Made by a program: the position numbers and the translations under genes. 64,000 nucleotides of DNA. Origin: Mucilaginibacter paludis DSM 18603 (lineage in GTDB: Bacteria; Bacteroidota; Bacteroidia; Sphingobacteriales; Sphingobacteriaceae). Of this stretch, positions 54,233-63,698 are shown piece after piece. The stretch covers positions 2,064,432-2,128,431 of the forward strand of contig NZ_CM001403.1 of the NCBI RefSeq assembly GCF_000166195.2, given 5' to 3'. The notes under the pieces were generated by a model. The model saw nothing but the letters and a program-made list of their open reading frames with translations. It had not been told where the DNA came from and made no database searches. How positions within the stretch are numbered: position 1 is the first letter of the stretch; every line of letters begins with the position of its first letter.

Positions 54233-57200
54233 ATGCATTTAAACTTTTGCAGGGAAACTTATGTAAAAAGTAGATACCCTGCACATCAATTCATTTTAGC
54301 GATGAAACTCACAATATTGATCACGACCATCGCTTTTCTTCAGGTTTCTGCCGGAACACTCGCCCAGAAAATATCCCTGAAAGGCAATGAGATCTCATTA
54401 AAGAAAGCGTTGCAAAGCATTAAAAAACAAAGCGGATATGCTTTATTTTTTAACAATACACTGGTTGAACAAGCTGGTTCTGCTAACGTCGATCTTAAAG
54501 ATGCAACCCTGGACCAAGCTTTGAGCGAAGTATTAAAAGGGAAGCCCTTTAGCTATACCATTATCGACAAGACGATAGTAATTAAGGAAAAGCCCGAGGG
54601 CCTGATGGATAAAATCATCAAATATCTGGCTATCCCCATCACTATTCACGGCAAGGTTACGGATGATAAAGGTTTGCCTATTCCAGGTGCTACCGTTTTA
54701 CTAAAAGATAGAAGCCAGGCTACTACAACAGATGTAAACGGTAATTTTTTTATGCAAGGCGTAAGTGATAAAGCGGTAGTTGTAATTAGCTCTATTGGTT
54801 TTTTATCTAAAGAACTCAATGTTAAGGCCGAAATGGGAACGATTACTTTAGAAATAAGTAATTCCAAACTGGACGAGGTTGTGGTAGTAGGCTACGAAAC
54901 TACTACACGCCGTTTAAGCACAGGATCTGTGAGCCAGGTGACCAGCAAGGAACTTGATCAACAACCTGTATCTAACCCGATACTCGGCTTAGAAGGCCGT
55001 GTTGCCGGCGCCTTTATAACGCAAACTTCAGGTTATGCAGGCGCTCCGTTTAATATCCAGATCAGGGGTCAGAATAGTATTGCTAACCTGAATATTGATG
55101 CCGGTGCTCCATTATATGTTATTAACGGTATTCCTTTCAACAGTAAACCGGTAGAACGTACCGTTGGTGCCTTTAGTATCACTCCATCAATCAGCCCTTT
55201 AAGCACGATAGACCCTACCGATATTGAAACTATAGATATATTAAAAGATGCTGATGCTACGGCAATCTATGGTTCAAGGGGCGCCAATGGCGTGGTGTTA
55301 ATTACCACCAAAAAAGGTAAGGCTGGCAATACCAAGGTGAACGTAGACTTTAGCAGTGGTTTTGGTAACGTAACACATACTATTCCGTTGTTGGGCACTG
55401 ATCAATATTTAAGTATCAGGCGCCAGGCTTTTGCCAATGATGCAATCATAAGCAATGGCACGGTTGTACCAACTGCTTCAAATGCATCAGATCTGACGGT
55501 GTACGATCAACATGCTTATACAGACTTTACCAAATTAGTAATGGGTAATACCCAGCATCAAACCAAGGCAACATTTGATATTTCGGGAGGCGACCAATTT
55601 ACCCAGTTTTTATTTGGAGGCAATTACCGCCACGAATCTACCATACTGCCAACTAATGCCGGAGACGATGGGGTACAGTTCCATTTGAATATGCAGCACC
55701 ACAGCCACGATAACAAATTCGGTGCGTTAGTTTCTGTAAGTTACAATGTAGATAATAATGCAGTGCCTAATTATACCTTAAGTACAGGTAATTACGGTTT
55801 GCCGCCAAACTTCCCGATTTATACCAATACAGGTGCCTACAATTGGTCGGGAGGTTACACCAATCCATTGGCACCGTTCAATGCAACGTATGCACTAAAA
55901 TCTAATAACATGGTAACCAATGCAACTTTGCATTATATGGTAATACCTGGCCTTGATTTAAAGGTTAATGCAGGCTATAATTATGACAATGTTAATAGTA
56001 CATATATTGCACCAATAGCAGCCGCTAACCCGGCATTTAATCCAACTCCAAGCGTTACGCTGGGGAATAACTATATTAAAACGTATATTATTGAACCTCA
56101 GGCCACTTATACACACACTTGGGGCAAAGGTAAATTAACAGCTATTGTGGGTGGTACCTGGCAAGAAACACAAACTGTGCAACCCTATTATATATTGGGA
56201 ATTTATAGCAATATACAATTGGTAAACAGTTTAAATGCCACAACAATATTATTAAAAACATCAGGGTATACTGATTATAAATACGATTCCGGATTTGCCC
56301 GCGCAGAATACGCATGGGATGATAAGTATCTGGTTAGCGCAAATATTCGTCGCGATGGTTCATCACGTTTCGGCTCAAATAAGCCTTTCGGAAATTTTGG
56401 AAGCGGGGCCTTTGCCTGGATATTCTCTAAAGAAAATTTTGCTAAAAACTTAACATGGTTAAGCTTTGGTAAATTGAAAACGAGTTACGGCTCGGTAGGT
56501 AACGACAAGGTTTTGCAAGATTATTCTTACCTGAGTACCTATTCTTCAGCACAATTTTCTTACGGGCCAACAACCGCCCTTGCCCCAACATCTATATCCA
56601 ACCCCAATTTACAATGGGAGCAAACCAGTAAGTTAGACGTAGCGATGGAGTTAGGATTTTTGCATGACAGGATATTTTTCTCGGCAGATGCTTACCGCAA
56701 CCGTACCAGCCATCTGCTTGGAACTACACCATTACCTCCGCATGATGGCTTTAGCAGTTTAAGTGCTGCAAATTTGCCTGACGGCGCAATTGTACAAAAC
56801 CAGGGTTTAGAATTGGAGTTAACAACTGTTAATATCAAAAATAAAGGTATTAGATGGACTTCCTCTTTAAATTTTACTATTCCGCAAAACAAGTTAGCAG
56901 CGTTTCCTAATTTAGCTAACAATCCAAGTTATGCCAATAGCTACGTGATTGGCCAATCACTCAATACACGTTTTGTTTATCACTCAACAGGCATTGTAAA
57001 CGGTGTAGCTACCGTGCAGGATGTTAATAACGATGGCAAAATTACTGCAGCTTATTTAGCAAACGGCACTGGCGATTATATTATTGATGGTAACAGCGAT
57101 CCTAAATTTTATGGGGGCCTGGATAATACGATTTCGTACAAAGGCCTCACCTTGGATTTTCTGTTCCAGTTTGTTAAACGGACAGCCCAACGCGGCGATC

Positions 57201-57553
57201 TTTTAGGTTACCCTGGTACCGCCAATAATATTGCGCAATCTATTCTCGATCTGCCATTCAAATACTCGGCTACATTCGGCACCGCATATCCAACTAACTT
57301 TTATTCTTATTACACCCAGTCGGATGCTGCTATTCAGGATGCTTCGTTTCTTCGCTTAAAAAACGTGTCGTTATCCTACAATGTTCCGCAGGTATGGGCC
57401 AAAAAATTAAGGATGTCAACATTCCAGGTTTATTTACACGGACAAAACCTGTTAACCTTTACCCATTACAAGGGTTATGACCCGGAAACATTGTCGAGCA
57501 TTGCAGAACCAACACTAAGGATGATTGTAACAGGTGTTAAAATTACTTTTTAA
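54233..57553 (+). CDS. SusC-family TonB-dependent transporter with STN domain (locus C)
   Basis: About 1106 residues from the ATG at 54233. An in-frame ATG at 54170 gives 21 more residues but lacks the conserved start context ACAAAAGTATG and would overlap the leader element. A 23-residue extension (MHLNFCRETYVKSRYP...) is followed by the signal peptide (MKLTILITTIAFLQVSAG), STN domain (ISLKGNEISLKKALQSI) and carboxypeptidase-like domain (IHGKVTDDKGLPIPGATVLL). The plug (VVVVGYETTTRRLSTGSVSQ; IETIDILKDADATAIYGSRG) and barrel complete it. It is paralogous to the locus B protein. Confidence 0.94.
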   Translation: MHLNFCRETYVKSRYPAHQFILAMKLTILITTIAFLQVSAGTLAQKISLKGNEISLKKALQSIKKQSGYALFFNNTLVEQAGSANVDLKDATLDQALSEVLKGKPFSYTIIDKTIVIKEKPEGLMDKIIKYLAIPITIHGKVTDDKGLPIPGATVLLKDRSQATTTDVNGNFFMQGVSDKAVVVISSIGFLSKELNVKAEMGTITLEISNSKLDEVVVVGYETTTRRLSTGSVSQVTSKELDQQPVSNPILGLEGRVAGAFITQTSGYAGAPFNIQIRGQNSIANLNIDAGAPLYVINGIPFNSKPVERTVGAFSITPSISPLSTIDPTDIETIDILKDADATAIYGSRGANGVVLITTKKGKAGNTKVNVDFSSGFGNVTHTIPLLGTDQYLSIRRQAFANDAIISNGTVVPTASNASDLTVYDQHAYTDFTKLVMGNTQHQTKATFDISGGDQFTQFLFGGNYRHESTILPTNAGDDGVQFHLNMQHHSHDNKFGALVSVSYNVDNNAVPNYTLSTGNYGLPPNFPIYTNTGAYNWSGGYTNPLAPFNATYALKSNNMVTNATLHYMVIPGLDLKVNAGYNYDNVNSTYIAPIAAANPAFNPTPSVTLGNNYIKTYIIEPQATYTHTWGKGKLTAIVGGTWQETQTVQPYYILGIYSNIQLVNSLNATTILLKTSGYTDYKYDSGFARAEYAWDDKYLVSANIRRDGSSRFGSNKPFGNFGSGAFAWIFSKENFAKNLTWLSFGKLKTSYGSVGNDKVLQDYSYLSTYSSAQFSYGPTTALAPTSISNPNLQWEQTSKLDVAMELGFLHDRIFFSADAYRNRTSHLLGTTPLPPHDGFSSLSAANLPDGAIVQNQGLELELTTVNIKNKGIRWTSSLNFTIPQNKLAAFPNLANNPSYANSYVIGQSLNTRFVYHSTGIVNGVATVQDVNNDGKITAAYLANGTGDYIIDGNSDPKFYGGLDNTISYKGLTLDFLFQFVKRTAQRGDLLGYPGTANNIAQSILDLPFKYSATFGTAYPTNFYSYYTQSDAAIQDASFLRLKNVSLSYNVPQVWAKKLRMSTFQVYLHGQNLLTFTHYKGYDPETLSSIAEPTLRMIVTGVKITF

Positions 57554-57562
57554 AGTTTAATC

Positions 57563-58993
57563 ATGAAAAAAGATCAAAAAGACAATTACCCCCATCATAT
57601 AAAATATGGTGCCGTATATAAAATAACAGTATTAGTTATCAGTTGCTTCATGTTGAGTTCGCTTAACAGTTGTAAAAAATTGTTAGATATAAATCCATCG
57701 GGTTCAACTATATTGCAAAGCAGTGTATTTACCGATTCCGTTACCATACAGGCGGCAATAGCGGGTATGTATGTTAATGGTTTAGCTTTGCAAAGCAGCC
57801 CGTATCGCTTTAGCCTGTCAACAATTCCCGGCTTTACTGCCGATGAATTACAATACATCGGTCCGCTAAATGATCCTTACATTAATAATAATATTTTATC
57901 GTCAGATGATGGTACGGGGGCTATCTATAATCAATCATACAGTGCTATTTATAATGCCAATGCCCTGATAGCAGGCGTAACAGGTAATGGCGCTATTTCA
58001 GTTCGGTTCCAAAACCAGGCTATTGCCGAGGCCCGTTTTATACGTGCATTTGCTTATTTTTATTTGGTAAATTCATTTGGAGACGTACCCTTGGTGTTGA
58101 ATACCGATCCTGGTGTAAATAATACTTTGCCCAGAACGCCCGTTGCCACTATTTATTCTCAAATAATTGCCGACCTGAAATTTGCACAGGCTACCTTACC
58201 GGCAGACTATACAACCATATCTGGTGGTGCCAGAACACGCGTAAACAAATTGATAGCAACCGCAATGCTGGCCAGGGTTGACCTGTATACCGGAAACTGG
58301 GCCGACGCCGAGGCACAAGCTACCACCATCATCAATAACTCCTTATTTACTTTACCTACCGATCTTACCAAGATTTTTACTCCCGCAGGCAGCACCCCGG
58401 CCGAGGCTATATGGCAGTTGTATAATGACGGCAATGGTTATACTTACTACGCCTCAAGTATATTTAGCCAAACAAGCAAGATACCTACCTATTATATAAG
58501 TAATTCACTAATCAATAGTTTTGAGCCAGGCGATGCACGTAAAGCCGCCTGGACTACCTCTGTTGCGTACCAGGGTACTAATTATACCTATCCCTCAAAA
58601 TATAAAAATGTAACACTTAGCGCCAATGCTGAGTATTATACCGTTTTGAGGCTTGCAGAGCAATTTTTAATCAGGGCGGAAGCTCGTTTAATGCAAAATA
58701 ACCCGACCGGTGCACAGTCTGACATTAACATGATAAGGCAACGGGCCGGTTTAGCAGCTACCACAGTTACCGGCACAACCGATCTGATGGCTGCCATTGT
58801 GCAGGAACGTAAAATTGAGTTCAATTGCGAATGGGGCCACCGCTGGTATGATTTAAAACGCTGGGGAACCATCAATGCGGTTTTAGGTGCGGCTAAACCA
58901 ACTTTCTGGAAACCAACAGCAGCTTTATATCCCTTACCGACGGCAGAAATAACACTCGATCCTAATATCTCTCAAAACCCTGGTTATAATTAA
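57563..58993 (+). CDS. SusD/RagB-family lipoprotein (locus C)
   Basis: 476 residues. A rather long N-terminus (MKKDQKDNYPHHIKYG) precedes the hydrophobic segment and lipobox LSSLNSCKKLLDI (Cys near 37). RagB segment IAEARFIRAFAYFYLVNSFG; C-terminal segments VLRLAEQFLIRAEARLMQ, AAIVQERKIEFNCEWGHRW and the closing SQNPGYN. It starts 9 bases after the susC stop. No glycosidase lies in its operon, only two TlpA-like genes. Confidence 0.95.
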   Translation: MKKDQKDNYPHHIKYGAVYKITVLVISCFMLSSLNSCKKLLDINPSGSTILQSSVFTDSVTIQAAIAGMYVNGLALQSSPYRFSLSTIPGFTADELQYIGPLNDPYINNNILSSDDGTGAIYNQSYSAIYNANALIAGVTGNGAISVRFQNQAIAEARFIRAFAYFYLVNSFGDVPLVLNTDPGVNNTLPRTPVATIYSQIIADLKFAQATLPADYTTISGGARTRVNKLIATAMLARVDLYTGNWADAEAQATTIINNSLFTLPTDLTKIFTPAGSTPAEAIWQLYNDGNGYTYYASSIFSQTSKIPTYYISNSLINSFEPGDARKAAWTTSVAYQGTNYTYPSKYKNVTLSANAEYYTVLRLAEQFLIRAEARLMQNNPTGAQSDINMIRQRAGLAATTVTGTTDLMAAIVQERKIEFNCEWGHRWYDLKRWGTINAVLGAAKPTFWKPTAALYPLPTAEITLDPNISQNPGYN

Positions 58994-58999
58994 TTATTT

Positions 59000-59029
59000 A
59001 AGGTGGAAACTTTAACAGGCTTCCACCTT
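59000..59029 (+). promoter_or_regulatory. Stem-loop downstream of susD (locus C)
   Basis: The stem AAGGTGGAA / TTCCACCTT with a 12-base loop begins 7 bases after the susD stop and ends 29 bases before the TlpA start. A weak T-rich run (AATCTTTTC) follows, so partial termination is possible. Confidence 0.7.
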
Positions 59030-59058
59030 AATCTTTTCATTTCTAAAAATCAATAAAC

Positions 59059-60240
59059 ATGGAAAAGAACATTTCTGCGGTTTGGCCGCCTGTATTTGGT
59101 ATTCAAAAAATTGGCAAATACTTATTACCATCGGTTATACTGTTAGCATTAGCTATTAGTGCCAATGCGCAGCAAAAATATGTGATCAATGGTAAAATTA
59201 ATGGCTTAACCAAAGACATGAAGGTGCTGTTTAGTTACAGCCCGTCTAAAGAGGTTTTTATAAGAGACTCAGCCGTTGTAAAAAATGGTGCGTTTCACCT
59301 GGAAGGTACCATTGCCCGGCCCTACAAGGTTAACCTTTATTTAAGATCGTTTAACCCGCCGCCACCTCATAATTATAAGGTAGGTGATATTGTTCCAGCA
59401 ACCGATGGCCAATCATTTTATTTAACCCCAGGTACCACCACTATAACAGGCAATAATTTAAACTCGGCTGTTGTTGACAACCCCGTACAAGCTGAATATA
59501 TGGCGTACGAAAATAGTTTGATGCCATTAAAAAAGGCGGCCGGCCCTACTAATCTGGCTTTATACCACGCCAAAAATCCTGACTCAATTGCTGTGCTAAA
59601 GCAAAAACAGGCCGCGTTTACCAAGCAGTTTGAACGGATTAGTATCGATTTTATAAAAGCACATCCAAGCTCATACGTAGCTTATGATATTGTAAAAAGC
59701 CATGCCGTAGTCATTCAGGATCCGGAATCGTTTGAACTGATGTTTCATGCTTTAGCACCTAAATTTAAAAACTCTGAAGAAGGTAAAAAGATGCTGCATG
59801 ACCTTGCTATGGTTAAAAAGTTTGCCATCGGCCAGCCTATCATGAATTTTACCCAAGCCGACGTGAACGGTAAACCTTTTTCCCTATCATCATTAAAAGG
59901 TAAATATGTATTGGTTGATTTTTGGGCAAGCTGGTGCGGCCCGTGCCGTATGGAATACCCTTACATCCACAAAGCTTATGATCAGTTTAAAAATAAAAAC
60001 TTCGAAGTGATCGGTGTTTCTTTAGATGATAAAAAAGATTTATGGATTAATGCTATCCAAGACAATCATTTTGATTGGGTAGAAGTTTGCGACCTGAAAG
60101 GTCGTAAAAACGAAGTTGCCGTGGCTTACGGCATTAGTGCAATCCCTCAAAGTTTACTGGTTGATCCGAATGGTATTATCATCGCTAAAAATTTGCGCGG
60201 AGAAGACCTGGTAGAAAAGTTGAACGAAGTGATCAAATAA
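59059..60240 (+). CDS. TlpA-like thioredoxin with DUF4369 domain (C1)
   Basis: 393 residues. A 20-residue polar start precedes the signal segment (YLLPSVILLALAISANAQ). An N-terminal DUF4369-type beta domain (YVINGKINGLTKDMKVLFSY; GAFHLEGTIARPYKVNLYL, about 40-135) is followed by a helical linker. The thioredoxin domain has FTQADVNGKPFSLSSLKGKY, VDFWASWCGPCRMEYPYI, redox Cys293/Cys296 and a cis-Pro in ISAIPQSLLVDPNG. It is likely a periplasmic disulfide reductase linked to the product imported by this locus. It follows susD by 65 bases across a stem-loop and precedes a related gene by 21 bases. Confidence 0.9.
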   Translation: MEKNISAVWPPVFGIQKIGKYLLPSVILLALAISANAQQKYVINGKINGLTKDMKVLFSYSPSKEVFIRDSAVVKNGAFHLEGTIARPYKVNLYLRSFNPPPPHNYKVGDIVPATDGQSFYLTPGTTTITGNNLNSAVVDNPVQAEYMAYENSLMPLKKAAGPTNLALYHAKNPDSIAVLKQKQAAFTKQFERISIDFIKAHPSSYVAYDIVKSHAVVIQDPESFELMFHALAPKFKNSEEGKKMLHDLAMVKKFAIGQPIMNFTQADVNGKPFSLSSLKGKYVLVDFWASWCGPCRMEYPYIHKAYDQFKNKNFEVIGVSLDDKKDLWINAIQDNHFDWVEVCDLKGRKNEVAVAYGISAIPQSLLVDPNGIIIAKNLRGEDLVEKLNEVIK

Positions 60241-60261
60241 TTAATTATAAACAACTATATA

Positions 60262-61398
60262 ATGAAAAAGATAATAGGAATAGCCTTGTTGATGTTGCCG
60301 ATTGCAGCATGGGCGCAAAATGTTGAATATACTGTAAAGCTGAAGGCAGATAAAGCTCCCGATCATACGCTGGCCCGTATCATATACGAGCTTAACGGAA
60401 AAACTACCTCGGATACGGCACGGGTGATGAATGGTATGTGTACGTTCCATGGAACTATACCTCCGTACCCTGTAGACGCCAGGCTATGGTGCCACAATGC
60501 GGGAGTTGGATATAACAATGGACATTTGCCCGATCAGTTAAATTTTTACTTAGAAAAAGGCACAATTAAAATCGATGCTAAAGATTCTATAAAATATGCA
60601 GTGGTAACAGGTACTAAAACTAACGAGGATTATAACAAGTTCAGAACCTTTATGATGCAGCCAACCAATAGCATAATGGAACTGACTAAGGAAAATATTT
60701 TGACCATGATGGCCAAGAGGGAGACACCTGAATTTCAGGCTGAATACAAGCCCCGTTACAGCAAAGCCGTTGCGGTTTATAAGGCAGCGCTATTGCAATA
60801 TGTTAAAGAAAATCCAAATTCGTACGCGAGCGTTGAGGCTTTGAGCCAATGGGGAGGGTCAAAAATTGATGTGATTGTAGTTGAGCCTTTGTATAAAAGC
60901 TTATCTGCCGATGTGCGTAATACTAAAGCAGGCCAGGATCTGTTAAAAAGGATGATGAGCGCCCGCTCGACAGAAATTGGAAGCCTGGCACCGGTATTTA
61001 CACAAAATGATACCATTGGCAAGGCCGTTAAACTAACGGATTTTCGCGGTAAGTATGTACTGCTGGATTTTTGGGCATCATGGTGTGGCCCCTGCCGTGA
61101 AGAAAACCCCAATTATGTAAAGGCTTACGCCAAATACAAGAACAAAGGCTTTGAAATGCTTGGCGTTTCGCTTGACCGCCCAGGGGCGCATGATGCCTGG
61201 ATGGAGGCAATTAAAAAAGACGGCCTGACATGGACACAGGTATCCGACCTTAAATACTGGAGTAATGATGTGGCTAAGCTTTACGATATCCGTTCCGTGC
61301 CGCAAAATTTCCTGATCGATCCAACTGGTAAGATTATTGCCCCAAATTTAAGGGGAGAAGATTTAGATAAAAAACTCGCTGAAGTTTTTCATCAATAA
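60262..61398 (+). CDS. TlpA-like thioredoxin with DUF4369-like domain (C2)
   Basis: 378 residues with signal peptide (IAAWAQ), an N-terminal DUF4369-like beta domain (about 20-120), a helical linker and a thioredoxin domain (FTQNDTIGKAVKLTDFRGKY; LDFWASWCGPCREENPNY; Cys275/Cys278; cis-Pro in IRSVPQNFLIDPTG). The domain order and the C-terminal LRGEDLDKKLAEV closely match the preceding protein (LRGEDLVEKLNEV). The two are therefore tandem duplicates that have diverged in their N-terminal domains. It is the last gene of locus C, followed by a strong terminator. Confidence 0.9.
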   Translation: MKKIIGIALLMLPIAAWAQNVEYTVKLKADKAPDHTLARIIYELNGKTTSDTARVMNGMCTFHGTIPPYPVDARLWCHNAGVGYNNGHLPDQLNFYLEKGTIKIDAKDSIKYAVVTGTKTNEDYNKFRTFMMQPTNSIMELTKENILTMMAKRETPEFQAEYKPRYSKAVAVYKAALLQYVKENPNSYASVEALSQWGGSKIDVIVVEPLYKSLSADVRNTKAGQDLLKRMMSARSTEIGSLAPVFTQNDTIGKAVKLTDFRGKYVLLDFWASWCGPCREENPNYVKAYAKYKNKGFEMLGVSLDRPGAHDAWMEAIKKDGLTWTQVSDLKYWSNDVAKLYDIRSVPQNFLIDPTGKIIAPNLRGEDLDKKLAEVFHQ

Positions 61399-61422
61399 AC
61401 TCGAAAAAAGGGTCAATTTCTC

Positions 61423-61470
61423 AAACCCGAAACGATGTAGCAAATGGCATCGTTTCGGGTTTTCTTGTTC
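61423..61470 (+). terminator. Intrinsic terminator of locus C
   Basis: Perfect 15-bp stem AAACCCGAAACGATG / CATCGTTTCGGGTTT (61423-61437 and 61448-61462) with a 10-base loop, followed by TTTCTTGTT. It lies 25 bases after the last TlpA stop. Confidence 0.92.
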
Positions 61471-61591
61471 AATAATACCGTGATTGCCGCTGAAAAAAGC
61501 AAAGTGAAAATCGTTTTGATGAGGCATAAAAGTGCCGCCCCGCATGGTCTGAATCCATAATTACATTAGGAATTCAAAATTGCAGAAATGT

Positions 61592-63118
61592 TTAACGGCC
61601 CATCAATTTATCTACCCATTGAATAAAGTATTTGATATTAGGTGCATCAGTATGGCCTCCGTCATGCTGCCGCCACGCTAACTGCCCCTCTAACAAACCC
61701 GTGTTTACCGGAGGCATCTTCTCTGTTTTATAGTTGTTCGAAACGCCAAAATCCCGGGCGCCGAGCAATTTAAAAACGCTGCCTGCAGCAACACCGGCCA
61801 TATAGCTGCCTTGTTGGTCAAGCCAACGCGCATCGCCTTGCGCTGGTACACCATAGCTTATAAAAGTAAGCCTCGGCGCGCACAGGGCAATCAGTTCGTG
61901 CGAATCAACCGGCAAATCATTAGCAGTTTTGGATCCGAAGGCAGATTCCGAAGCGGCATATTTCATAAAATTACCGGCCATCCAGTAATGAGCGCCGTTT
62001 GCCAAACTTTCTACCGATTCGCCAAAGTTACGCCGACTGGGTTTGGCACCGCCCTGGCCCGACGAGCCGATGAGCACCATGGCAAACCGCTCATCAAATG
62101 CCATAGCCACCAAGGCAGCCTTACCATAGCGCGATACCCCTTCAATACCTATATGCTTGCCGTCAACCATAGGCTCCTTGAGTAAATAATCCATCCCGCG
62201 CGATGCGCCCCATGCCCATGCCCTTAAAGTGCCCCAGTCATCCGGTTTACGCGGCTGCCCTTTATTCACTAAACCTATAATACCTTTGGTGATACCTGCG
62301 CCGTTATCGGCCTGCACGCTAACCGGATCAATCAATACATAGCCCCATCCATCAGCAATCAGTTGTTGTGCCGTAGGCGGATCGCCGGCAGGGCGCGGCG
62401 CAAACGGATTAAAACCCGAAACCTGTGGAGCAATAGGTTGATATGCCGGGTAACGTTCAAAAACGGTTTTTAAATTAGGGTTTGTTTTTTGCAGCAACTC
62501 CTTCATGGCATCATTAATTAATTGCAGCTCCTCTTTAGATGGCTGTGCAGGGGCCGGAAGGGCACTTGGTGCAAACATCATCAATACAGGTACCGGGCGT
62601 TTGGCATTGGCGGGGAGTACCAAAGTCATGGAGATACTCACCTGGATAAGGGGGTAGCTGCTGTTATCTACATGCCCTATTAGTTGTTTCGCTATAACCG
62701 GGGTAAAACCAATAAACTCATTATCGGTCACCTTCACCTCCCAGTTTACCGGGGGTACAACTTTAGGAACCCTGCCGTAAACTTCGCGCTCAAAATCTTC
62801 CACTATTTCGGGCCTTCTTTGTTTCCACCACTGTTCGGGCGAACTTACCATTTTGCCATTTTTTAAGGTGAGCGCGTCCGGATAATCAGGATAAGGATTA
62901 GCCAGGCCCTCATCAATATTGGCATGGTTTGGCGCACTTTCATCACCACTGGGGCCGGGCCTCATCGCCTTAATACCCAGTTGCTGCATCATATTCTCTT
63001 TATCTTGTTGCGATGTAAAGCTTACCGGCGCAGGTAAATTGCCTGTTTGCAAAGCACGATGATCTTGAGCGGCCACATGCATAGCCGCAAACAACAGCAG
63101 GAAGGTAACTCGTTTCAT
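61592..63118 (-). CDS. CE15 glucuronoyl-esterase family protein
   Basis: A 508-residue secreted alpha/beta hydrolase. The nucleophile Ser329 lies in the CE15 motif IEGVSRYGKAAL and the catalytic His in RQHDGGHTDAP (485 or 489). The segments WGASRGMDYLL and SHELIALCAPRLTFISYG are also typical. CE15 enzymes cleave esters between 4-O-methyl-glucuronate of xylan and lignin alcohols. The Glu found next to the SGxGG turn in canonical members appears as Ser here (IGSSGQGGAK), so the acid must come from elsewhere, as in some bacterial members. It stands alone, convergent with locus C, and shares no operon with the arabinogalactan genes. Confidence 0.88.
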   Translation of the reverse strand: MKRVTFLLLFAAMHVAAQDHRALQTGNLPAPVSFTSQQDKENMMQQLGIKAMRPGPSGDESAPNHANIDEGLANPYPDYPDALTLKNGKMVSSPEQWWKQRRPEIVEDFEREVYGRVPKVVPPVNWEVKVTDNEFIGFTPVIAKQLIGHVDNSSYPLIQVSISMTLVLPANAKRPVPVLMMFAPSALPAPAQPSKEELQLINDAMKELLQKTNPNLKTVFERYPAYQPIAPQVSGFNPFAPRPAGDPPTAQQLIADGWGYVLIDPVSVQADNGAGITKGIIGLVNKGQPRKPDDWGTLRAWAWGASRGMDYLLKEPMVDGKHIGIEGVSRYGKAALVAMAFDERFAMVLIGSSGQGGAKPSRRNFGESVESLANGAHYWMAGNFMKYAASESAFGSKTANDLPVDSHELIALCAPRLTFISYGVPAQGDARWLDQQGSYMAGVAAGSVFKLLGARDFGVSNNYKTEKMPPVNTGLLEGQLAWRQHDGGHTDAPNIKYFIQWVDKLMGR

Positions 63119-63698
63119 TTAGGTACATTGGTTAAAGGCCTTAATTTAACTATTTTGATTCATTCCCCACATCTCGCCTATCATATTAATTACATCTTCA
63201 AAAGTTTAATAAGCTCTTAGCCAAATATTTCCAAAGCTCCACACGGCCCTGTGCTAGAAATCAATCATCAGCCGGGCTTTGCCCCAGCGCTAACGGGCAT
63301 TTTATCGTTTTACTTAATAATATGCGCAATTCGTCCATCTTAGGTTAACTGTAGTTTTTAAGAAGATAACAGATGTTAAGCTGCCGCATACGTCTTAGCT
63401 TGTGGGTTTAAAGCTTACAAATACGTCACGCCGCGTACACCATAGCGTGTTGGTTACTTAGTTGATTACCACGCTTGCGGTAGCGGGGAGCAGCATATCA
63501 GCGACTGGGTCAGACATTTCGAGGAAAACTGCCAAAGCTCAAAACCTCAACACGAGAACAGCACACTTCTACCCCAATATTAAGCACGGACTTCCTGAAA
63601 GAGCTAAGAACCATCAATTCTGGTGAAACGATTTATCCAAATCTGCTTTTGGCTTAGCCGAATCCGGCAATCTGCACTACTTCATCAGGAAAAGTATC
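63119..63698. other. Intergenic stretch with possible decayed coding sequence
   Basis: No intact gene is seen. On the plus strand two protein-like pieces in different frames, VDYHACGSGEQHISDWVRHF (from 63461, open to 63581) and STDFLKELRTINSGETIYPN (from about 63583), could be remnants of one gene. I do not recognise the family. The part 63119-63440 shows nothing. Confidence 0.3.
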
